Shown: positions 26,252 through 32,400 of the stretch, in pieces
How the letters are laid out: each line of letters opens with the position of its first letter
Position numbering within the stretch: the stretch's first letter is position 1
Source of the DNA: Desulfosarcina ovata subsp. ovata
GTDB taxonomy: Bacteria > Desulfobacterota > Desulfobacteria > Desulfobacterales > Desulfosarcinaceae
Direction of reading: 5' to 3'
Assembly: GCF_009689005.1 (NCBI RefSeq)
Contig: NZ_AP021879.1
Span: 5,861,724 to 5,925,723 of the forward strand
Length of the DNA: 64,000 nt
The notes under the pieces: generated by a model
What the model saw: the letters and a program-made list of their open reading frames with translations, nothing else
Databases searched by the model: none
Told to the model about the DNA's origin: nothing
Translations under genes and position numbers: made by a program

Positions 26252-27116
26252 CGTCATCCTCCCACGGCGGCGCCTGTTGTTCCGGCTCTTCGATGAAATC
26301 CAGCGGGCTCTGGACCTTGGCCAACCCGTTTCTGGAAACGTGAAGATAGACCATGGTGGTGGACAACGAGCGATGCCCCATGAGAAGCTGTATCTTGCGC
26401 ACATCATAGCCGGCTTCCAGCAGATGAGTGGCAAAGCAATGGCGAAGGCAATGAATGCCCTTGCCCTTGGTGATGCCGGCGTCGCTCTTGGCACGGCGGT
26501 ACATTCTCTGAATCGATGTGATGCTCATGGGAGTGTCGCGACGTTTACCGTAAAACAGCCAATCTGTCGGGCGATAGACCTTCCAATAGCCCCGTAGTTC
26601 CTCCAGCAGTTTTTTAGAAAGCAGCGTATCGCGGTCTTTCATGCCTTTGCCCTGATAGACCCGGATCACCATCCGTGCACTGTCGATGCTTTTGACTTTC
26701 AGTGCTGCCACTTCACTGACTCGAAGCCCTCCAGAATAAGCCGTCATCAATATCAGCCGATGCTTAAGATCCGCCGGAGTATCGATGATCATGCGAACCT
26801 GCTCTCTACTGAGAACTTCAGGTAGGATTTTTGGTTTACGACGACTTGGCATATTCAATGCGATTTCGCTGTTTATCAGTGTATGCTGGTAGAAAAACTT
26901 CATCCCGGAAATGATAACATTGCGTGTGCTTGCGCTCTTCCCTTCATCTTTAAGGTGAAGCACGTAGTCTTCGATTTCTGTTTGCGTTAGACGATCCGGT
27001 GACTTCCGATGAAATTTTGATAGGCCTTCAACAGCAGACAAATAGGATTGCTGAGTCCTCGGTGAGAAATCCTTAAGTTCCATTGCCCGGATCATCTTTT
27101 GACGTAGTTCAGACAT
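26235..27116 (-). CDS. Tyrosine recombinase associated with the IS91-like transposase
   Basis: A 293-residue XerC/D-like recombinase. The N-terminal SAM-like DNA-binding domain (FSPRTQQSYLSAVEGLSKFH) precedes the catalytic domain with arginine in TAYSGGLRVSEVAALK, HCLRHCFATHLLEAG, and MGHRSLSTTMVYLHVS containing the nucleophilic tyrosine. The order R-H-x-x-R-H-Y is complete. It is not an integron integrase: the extra insertion seen in IntI (29522-30565) is absent. Confidence 0.9.
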   Translation of the reverse strand: MSELRQKMIRAMELKDFSPRTQQSYLSAVEGLSKFHRKSPDRLTQTEIEDYVLHLKDEGKSASTRNVIISGMKFFYQHTLINSEIALNMPSRRKPKILPEVLSREQVRMIIDTPADLKHRLILMTAYSGGLRVSEVAALKVKSIDSARMVIRVYQGKGMKDRDTLLSKKLLEELRGYWKVYRPTDWLFYGKRRDTPMSITSIQRMYRRAKSDAGITKGKGIHCLRHCFATHLLEAGYDVRKIQLLMGHRSLSTTMVYLHVSRNGLAKVQSPLDFIEEPEQQAPPWEDDDESNQ

Positions 27117-27253
27117 GAGTTCCCTCCTTTGATTAATGAGATAAATATGAGATTTTCGGAGTTATACCGATGGAGGGAATTATAATAAAATCGGAGAAAA
27201 ACCGGAAATGAGGAAAGAATTACAGAAATTCTGGTGGGTTAGCTGCCGCGTAG

Positions 27254-27391
27254 CGGCTTAGTCCAACGGCTGAGTTCAGGGGCAAGCGGGATTTACAGCG
27301 ATAAATTTTGAATAACCTGGGTTTTGGCCAGCAAGACTGAATTTCAAAAAGCCACGCTGTCCGCTTGTCCCTTGAAACGATTGGTTAGGAT
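27254..27391 (-). other. attC site of the DUF202-like cassette
   Basis: AACGGCTGAGTTCAGGGGCA and CTTGTCCCTTGAAACGATTG form the outer arms, closing at GGTTAGGATT. R'' (AATCCTAAC) exactly complements GTTAGGATT at the start of the cassette (27767-27775). Confidence 0.92.
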
Positions 27392-27403
27392 TCTTTCATG
27401 AAT

Positions 27404-27781
27404 TCACTCAATAAATTCCCCAATTATACTATGCTTTCGTCTGATTTCATTAATAAAGCCGTCATAATGTCTCATTCGAATTATTGAGCGGATAATCAGG
27501 TAAGCACCAAAAACAATTAAAGCAAGATTGAGTGCTCCCAACGGGACAAGAAAATGTAAAACATGGATGACATCATAATATTTTGAAGTAGCTATCAGAA
27601 CACTCATAACCGATAACGGTAATGCTAAAACCGCAATACCTGTTCTCATTACAGCTAAGGATGTACGCTTCTCTGCTAAAATTAGTTGCACTTCATTGAT
27701 TGCTATTGAATCAATTTTGTTTATGTCTTCGCTCAAATCTTTCCCTTTTGGATATATACCTTGCTTTAATCCTAACACCAC
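27404..27781 (-). CDS. DUF202-like membrane protein (cassette gene)
   Basis: Up to 125 residues. The segment AEKRTSLAVMRTGIAVLALP matches the ER/RTxLAxxRT signature of the DUF202/YidH family, followed by three hydrophobic helices (residues about 45-63, 68-97). The first codon at 27781 lies in the attC; a TTG at 27736 with AAAGGG ahead is a better start, giving about 110 residues. The molecular role of the family is unknown. Confidence 0.72.
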   Translation of the reverse strand: MVLGLKQGIYPKGKDLSEDINKIDSIAINEVQLILAEKRTSLAVMRTGIAVLALPLSVMSVLIATSKYYDVIHVLHFLVPLGALNLALIVFGAYLIIRSIIRMRHYDGFINEIRRKHSIIGEFIE

Positions 27782-27830
27782 AAATCAGCCGCAAGGCTTT
27801 TTGTGTCGGCTGAATTTGGTTGGTTATTTG
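27766..27830 (-). other. Short attC site
   Basis: CCTAACACCACAAATCAGCC and GGCTGAATTTGGTTGGTTAT pair with a few unpaired bases around CGCAAGGCTTTTTGTGT. R'' (AAATAAC) matches the R' at the start of the cassette (GTTATGT) with one mismatch. Confidence 0.82.
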
Positions 27831-27911
27831 GAGGTTTATATTATGAGTAATGTTTTATCGGTTTGTTTTTCAAGATCACTTTGGAAAGAAAATCCTGAAA
27901 TTGCCCGAGAG

Positions 27912-28097
27912 TTACTTGGACTTCAGTTTGAGGTTTTCAGCCTTGAGTTCGAGGCTCTCTGCCTTAAGTTCCAGATTTTCCTTCTTAAGTTGGAGAACTT
28001 GCGTCTTAAGTTCATTAATATGTGTCTTAAGTCTTACAATTTCACGCTTAAGGTCCGCAATTATTTTCGTGGCTTCTTCAAGTGATGCTGGGTTCAT
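27912..28097 (-). CDS. Small coiled-coil (leucine-zipper-like) protein
   Basis: A 61-residue protein that is almost entirely a coiled coil: leucine or isoleucine every seventh residue in repeats such as LELKAESLELKAENLKLK. The DNA has a matching near-tandem repeat of about 21-27 bases. AAAGGAG seven bases ahead of ATG 28097 supports translation. It lies downstream of a 30-residue membrane peptide in the same cassette, separated by an inverted repeat (CCTCATGAGG elements at 28132-28178). Function unknown; possibly a cytoplasmic partner that oligomerises. Confidence 0.75.
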   Translation of the reverse strand: MNPASLEEATKIIADLKREIVRLKTHINELKTQVLQLKKENLELKAESLELKAENLKLKSK

Positions 28098-28182
28098 TAT
28101 ATGCTCCTTTCACAAGAGAGGATTTAAATTCACCTCATGAGGATGGCCGGTGAAGCACATCCCCATGAGGATCTCATGACTG

Positions 28183-28275
28183 TTACTTTTTAGTGTGTCT
28201 TAACTCGGCTCTTATTGCCAAGATCAGACTGGCACCTGAAAATAACAGACCGAGGACACTGATGAATATAATCAT
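28183..28275 (-). CDS. Single-span membrane peptide of 30 residues
   Basis: ATG 28275 preceded by GGAGG encodes MIIFISVLGLLFSGASLILA then IRAELRHTKK, a single hydrophobic helix with a basic C-terminus. It is too short for usual gene callers. The ribosome-binding site, clean stop and position ahead of the coiled-coil gene argue that it is real. It resembles the layout of type I toxin peptides or small regulators of membrane proteins, but this is a guess. Confidence 0.6.
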   Translation of the reverse strand: MIIFISVLGLLFSGASLILAIRAELRHTKK

Positions 28276-28429
28276 CGGTTCCTCCTTATTTCCTCAACGT
28301 TCTGGACGAGGGTGCGTTGAAGGATATTTACCGTCCACATTATATGTCGGTTCATATATGCGGACTCCAAAACCGGTTTGGGTCTGGGCAAGGCTGCAGA
28401 CTTACTCAGGCACCAAGCTTGTTTTCAAA

Positions 28430-28495
28430 GAACATAACGCTATGCTCACGGGGCGCGCGCTTTTTGCGCTCCCGTGCAGCAAATTGTTGTGCAAA
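28430..28495 (-). other. Short attC site of the first cassette
   Basis: CATAACGCTATGCTCACGGG and CCCGTGCAGCAAATTGTTGT pair around GCGCGCGCTTTTTGCGC. R'' (GCACAAC) is the exact complement of GTTGTGC at 29232-29226, the attI-proximal end of the first cassette. Confidence 0.92.
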
Positions 28496-28498
28496 ATC

Positions 28499-29194
28499 TT
28501 ATTCCAAATAATCTACTGGTCTAAAACCGCTATTTAAAAGTTCTTTATCTTTTCGAATTCTTTGAAAAGCTTGGACATATCTCAATACTGAATCAACATT
28601 CGCTTCACTTAAAATTTCCATTCTTGCATCAGAATGGAAAACATAGGAATAATGTTCATGCAGTATTTGAGAAACGCATTCTATCAGTTGGTCAATTTCA
28701 GAATTTTTAATCGGATACCTATCATAGATTGCTGATGGAGTATCAAAAAAAGCTTTATCAAGATGTGCAATTGATTTATCACGCCATGCTTTGATTCGGT
28801 TGGTCAAATCATTAAAAGAATCCAGATCGCTAATATTCTTGTCGATTATTTCTCTGTATTCATCTGGTGTTATAACCTCACGTTCGTTCTTATCGTTTGG
28901 TTTGTAACGACTTGGAGAAAGAGCCTTGGCATGTACACATGCTTTTTCTAACCAATCAATTAATGATCTATCTTCTTTATTCGAAAGCAATGCAGCCAAT
29001 TCAACCAAGTAGATGCGTGTCATGCTGTATGTGGCGAGTTGGAAAAAGTACGAACCATGATTTAATGCTTCTTCATCCTCTGGTGAAGACCAAGAATTGA
29101 TTCTTTTCAATTCACAAAATAAGCTTTTGGAATTGAGGAATCTATGAACAATCTGATCGAGATATTTTTTTAATTTTTCTTTTGGATTATTCAT
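28499..29194 (-). CDS. HEPN/AbiU2-like protein (first cassette)
   Basis: About 231 residues from ATG 29194; an alternative ATG is at 29212. Mostly helical. The motif RDKSIAH (R-x5-H) near residue 145, in the context IKAWRDKSIAHLDKAFF, fits the HEPN pattern R-x4-6-H and resembles AbiU2-type HEPN domains, where R..H lies in a segment like LRdKxxAHxD. HEPN proteins are often RNases in toxin-antitoxin or abortive-infection systems. As the first cassette it should be the best expressed from the integron promoter. The family call rests on pattern only. Confidence 0.6.
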   Translation of the reverse strand: MNNPKEKLKKYLDQIVHRFLNSKSLFCELKRINSWSSPEDEEALNHGSYFFQLATYSMTRIYLVELAALLSNKEDRSLIDWLEKACVHAKALSPSRYKPNDKNEREVITPDEYREIIDKNISDLDSFNDLTNRIKAWRDKSIAHLDKAFFDTPSAIYDRYPIKNSEIDQLIECVSQILHEHYSYVFHSDARMEILSEANVDSVLRYVQAFQRIRKDKELLNSGFRPVDYLE

Positions 29195-29225
29195 GAGTTT
29201 GTTCCTCAACACTTATCTTTATGTT

Positions 29226-29345
29226 GCACAACATAAACTAGACGACCCAATAGTCGTCGTATAATGCGACGTTAATATTTACGAAATCGTAATAGACGAC
29301 TGATTTGCAGTCTAATAACCCAATTTAACCTGACTAGACGACTAA
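29226..29345 (-). other. attI region with repeated TAGACGAC motifs
   Basis: The crossover can be placed between 29232 and 29231, because GTTGTGC here complements the first cassette's R''. On the integrase side, TAGACGACY occurs at 29239, 29293 and 29335, and TAGTCGTC at 29251 forms an inverted repeat with the first. TTACGAAATCGTAA at about 29279-29292 is a perfect palindrome apart from its centre. Repeated motifs beside the crossover could be accessory integrase sites; the palindrome could be an operator. Confidence 0.7.
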
Positions 29346-29361
29346 TTCGTCAAATAAAAAA

Positions 29362-29390
29362 TTGACATTTCGTAATTTCGGCGCTAAACA
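29362..29390 (+). promoter_or_regulatory. Probable intI promoter
   Basis: TTGACA at 29362-29367 and TAAACA at 29385-29390 with 17-bp spacing, pointing toward intI. The leader to ATG 29522 is about 125 bases. In many bacteria intI is repressed by LexA; TTACGAAATCGTAA lies some 75 bases upstream, but I cannot assign it to this LexA. Confidence 0.55.
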
Positions 29391-29443
29391 TGAACAAATG
29401 TTAATATATAATATTTTGGAACCTTTTTCGAGTATATGAAGAA

Positions 29444-29472
29444 TAAATATCCCCAAAGAAATGTGATGTCAA
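29444..29472 (-). promoter_or_regulatory. Probable cassette promoter Pc
   Basis: On the minus strand, TTGACA (29472-29467) and TATTTA (29449-29444) are exactly 17 bp apart and point into the cassette array through attI. The position between intI and attI and the perfect -35 box make it the best candidate for the promoter that expresses the first cassettes. Confidence 0.6.
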
Positions 29473-29521
29473 TGTAAATCATTGGTATCATGTATTTTAA
29501 ATGTTTATTCGGAGGTGCAAC

Positions 29522-30565
29522 ATGGCTAAACGGTTTCCACAAAACAATAACGAGACTTTCAATTCATTATCGCCCACGGCGGCAGGGGATGCCCCAAAGC
29601 CACGATTACTTGACCAGGTTCGGAATTGCATCCGTCGAAGACATTATAGCATCCGTACGGAGCAAACCTATGTTGACTGGATCAAACGATATATCTATTT
29701 TCATAAAAAGCAGCATCCTGAAGATATGGATGAGAACCATATAACCGACTTTTTGAATTATCTTGCCGTCGATAGGAAAGTCGCCAGTTCCACTCAGAAC
29801 CAAGCCCTATGCGCCCTGGTGTTTCTGTATCGCCATGTTCTGAAAAAGGATCTCCCCCAATTTGAAAATTTGATTCACGCCAAACGCCCCTCAAAGCTGC
29901 CGGTTGTTTTTACGCGTGAGGAAGTTCGCGATATTTTATTACAACTTGAAGGCGTTACCTGGATTATGGGGCAATTGCTATATGGCGCTGGTCTGCGCGT
30001 TATGGAATGCGTGCGGCTGAGAATCAAGGACATCGACTTTGGCTACCGACAAATCACTGTCCGGGATGGGAAAGGTCATAAAGACCGAATTACCATGCTG
30101 CCGGTAATTGTTGTTGAGCCATTAAAGAGGCATTTGGAGAAAACCAAAAAAGCACATGAACTTGATCTGGAAGCCGGTTTTGGAAAGGTGTTTCTTCCTT
30201 ATGCGTTGGAAAGAAAATATCCCCATGCGAACAAAAGTTGGGATTGGCAATACGTTTTCCCCGCCTCCCGGCGATCCATCGATCCGCGATCAGGCGCCGA
30301 ACAGCGGCATCACCTATCAGAAGCGGTGTTGCAGCGTGCCATAAAAAAAGCCATCAAAACAAATAACATATCCAAGCCGGGCAGCTGTCATTCGATGCGT
30401 CACAGCTTTGCGACGCATCTGCTCGAATCAGGATATGATATTCGCACAGTGCAGGAACTTTTGGGGCACAAGGATGTTTCGACAACCATGATTTACACGC
30501 ATGTGTTAAATAAGGGTGGAAAGGGCGTCCAAAGTCCCAGCGATACACTTTTTCAGGATGCTTAA
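29522..30565 (+). CDS. intI: Integron integrase
   Basis: A 347-residue tyrosine recombinase starting at ATG 29522 with GGAGG seven bases ahead. The N-terminal SAM-like domain (RRRHYSIRTEQTYVDWIKRY) is followed by the catalytic domain: GAGLRVMECVRLR, SCHSMRHSFATHLLE, LLGHKDVSTTMIYTHV. The integron-specific insertion between the arginine and histidine boxes is present (ERKYPHANKSWDWQYVFPAS, then RHHLSEAVLQRA), which distinguishes IntI from XerC/D. It inserts and excises cassettes at attC/attI on folded single strands. It points away from the array, as usual, and is followed by lexA. Confidence 0.96.
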   Translation: MAKRFPQNNNETFNSLSPTAAGDAPKPRLLDQVRNCIRRRHYSIRTEQTYVDWIKRYIYFHKKQHPEDMDENHITDFLNYLAVDRKVASSTQNQALCALVFLYRHVLKKDLPQFENLIHAKRPSKLPVVFTREEVRDILLQLEGVTWIMGQLLYGAGLRVMECVRLRIKDIDFGYRQITVRDGKGHKDRITMLPVIVVEPLKRHLEKTKKAHELDLEAGFGKVFLPYALERKYPHANKSWDWQYVFPASRRSIDPRSGAEQRHHLSEAVLQRAIKKAIKTNNISKPGSCHSMRHSFATHLLESGYDIRTVQELLGHKDVSTTMIYTHVLNKGGKGVQSPSDTLFQDA

Positions 30566-30698
30566 TGTTTCATCAAGTATGTCAATGAATACCATTCCGA
30601 TAAAAGCGCCAATCCAGAAAACACTGGATGCCGGATCAGGCCGGTGATGACGCGATTGATAAAGTTGCCTGTCTGGCAAAGAAAAGGAAATCGTAACC

Positions 30699-31322
30699 AT
30701 GACATCTGACCTCACCCCCAGGCAGCAAAGCGTATTGGAATTTATTATTACTTTCCAGCAGGAGCAGCGTATGGCTCCCACGGTGCGCGAAATTTGTGCC
30801 CATTTTGGACTGAGCGGTCCGGCCGGCATCCACCGCATCCTGAACCTTCTCAAGGACAAGGGCTACCTTGTGGCCGAAGCGGGAAAAAAACGCGCCTGGC
30901 GGTTCAACAGGGATGTGATCGGCCCCGGCATTCCGTTGATCGGAACGATCGCCGCCGGCCAACCCATGGAAGCCATCGAAAACATTGAAGCGGAGCTGTC
31001 CATATCGCCGGCCCTGTTCGGTTGCAAACGCTGCTTTGGATTGCGCGTCAAGGGAGACTCCATGATCGATGCCCATATCATGGACGGCGACCTGGCGATC
31101 ATCCGTCCGCAGAAGCGGGTCGAAAACGGGCAGATTGCCGCCGTGATGGTGCAGAATCTCCTATCTGAAGCCACGCTGAAAATCGTGCGTTTCGACCGGA
31201 GCAGTCTGACCCTGGAACCGGCCAATGCGGCCTATTCGCCATTGGTGTTCAAAGGACCGCAGCGCAGTCAGGTGACCGTTTTGGGGAAGTATGTGGGGGT
31301 TATAAGGAAGATAGGGGGTTAG
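30699..31322 (+). CDS. lexA: LexA repressor
   Basis: A 207-residue LexA. The N-terminal winged helix begins LTPRQQSVLEFI and contains TVREICAHFGLSGPAGIHRI. The cleavage bond Ala-Gly is in IGTIAAGQP near residue 87, the serine nucleophile in KGDSMIDAHIMDGD, and the general-base lysine in SEATLKIVRF. LexA represses SOS genes and cleaves itself on activated RecA. Its position 134 bases downstream of intI, same strand, suggests SOS control of the integron. No sequence before it is an obvious LexA box. Confidence 0.93.
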   Translation: MTSDLTPRQQSVLEFIITFQQEQRMAPTVREICAHFGLSGPAGIHRILNLLKDKGYLVAEAGKKRAWRFNRDVIGPGIPLIGTIAAGQPMEAIENIEAELSISPALFGCKRCFGLRVKGDSMIDAHIMDGDLAIIRPQKRVENGQIAAVMVQNLLSEATLKIVRFDRSSLTLEPANAAYSPLVFKGPQRSQVTVLGKYVGVIRKIGG

Positions 31323-32315
31323 GCTGTAGGCGTTTAGGGAAACGATTTTTCGCGGTTAAGAACCGCTCCTACAAAGCATGGCGGGTTTATGTTGCACCGG
31401 ATTTCATCCATGCTCCGGTTGTAGGAGCTGCCTTTGGCTGCGAGAAGAATAGGTATACAGGGGTTCAGGCTGCAGGCGTTTAGGGAAAAGATTTTTCGCG
31501 GTTAAGAACCGCTCCTACAAGATACGGCAGGTTAATGCAGCGCTGAAGTTCATCCATGCTCCGGTTGTAGGAGCTGCCTTTGGCTGCGAGAAGAATAGGT
31601 ATACAGGGGTCAGGCTGCAGGCGTTTAGGGAAACGATTTTTCGCGGTTAAGAACCGCTCCTACAAAGCATGGCGGGTTTATGTTGCACCGGATTTCATCC
31701 TTACTCCGATTGTAGGAGCTGCCTTTGGCTGCGAGAAGAATAGGTATACAGGGGTTCAGGCTGCAGGCGTTTAGGGAAACGATTTTTCGCGGTTGAGAAC
31801 CGCTCCTACAAGATACGGCAGGTTGATGCAGCGCTGAAGTTCATCCATGCTCCGGTTGTAGGAGCTGCCTTTGGCTGCGAGAAAAATAGGTATACAGGGG
31901 TTCAGGCCGTAGGCGTTTAGGGAAACGATTTTTCGCGGTTAAGAACCGCTCCTACAAGATACGGCAGGTTGATGCAGCGCTGAAGTTCATCCATGCTCCG
32001 GTTGTAGGAGCTGCCTTTGGCTGCGAGAAGGATAGGTATACAGGGGTTCAGGCTGCAGGCGTTTAGGGAAACGATTTTTCGCGGTTGAGAACCGCTCCTA
32101 CAAGATACGGCAGGTTAATGCAGCGCTGAAGTTCATCCATGCTCCGGTTGTAGGAGCTGCCTTTGGCTGCGAGAAGAATAGGTATACAGGGGTTCAGGCT
32201 GCAGGCGTTTAGGGAAACGATTTTTCGCGGTTAAGAACCGCTCCTACAAAGCATGGCGGGTTTATGTTGCACCGGATTTCATCCTTGCTCCGATTGTAGG
32301 AGCTGTCTACGCCTG
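31322..32315. repeat. About seven tandem 146-bp units built from paired REP-like elements
   Basis: Units start near 31322, 31468, 31613, 31759, 31905, 32050 and 32197. Each holds TTTTTCGCGGTTAAGAACCG followed by CTCCTACAA and later, inverted, TTGTAGGAGCTGCC then TTTGGCTGCGAGAA. These are REP-like palindromes in head-to-head pairs. The middle 40 bases exist in two versions (AGCATGGCGGGTTTATG or GATACGGCAGGTTRATG) in the order A-B-A-B-B-B-A. A last partial element (TTTTCGCGGCCATGGGCCGC, near 32325) ends the array. No genes are present. Confidence 0.95.
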
Positions 32316-32400
32316 GGACCAATCAATTTTCGCGGCCATGGGCCGCTCCTACGGGGCCGAGGTAGACTGGGTTTCTGTTTTTGGGTGACACGGGAGTTTT

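Larger units (their letters stand above)
24722..27253 (-). mobile_element. IS91-like transposase plus tyrosine recombinase occupying one cassette
   Basis: The cassette between matched R boxes at 24716 and 27264 contains only an integrase-family recombinase gene and an overlapping IS91-type transposase gene, with about 290 non-coding bases on the left and 140 on the right. Pairs of this kind occur as IS91-related elements. Element ends cannot be fixed from the sequence. I see no remnant of another cassette gene. Confidence 0.7.

Noticed and set aside
26235..27116. A second integron integrase
   Set aside because: It lacks the IntI-specific insertion and sits in an IS91-like element inside a cassette.
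27696..28140. Two plus-strand frames opposite the coiled-coil gene
   Set aside because: Leucine-rich repeats arise as the antisense of the heptad-repeat gene, and one frame runs through an attC site.
31580..31774. Small plus-strand gene within the repeat array
   Set aside because: It is a frame created by the repeat unit itself and recurs with the repeat.
31322..32315. CRISPR array
   Set aside because: Units are about 146 bp and contiguous, with no unique spacers; each unit contains paired REP palindromes.
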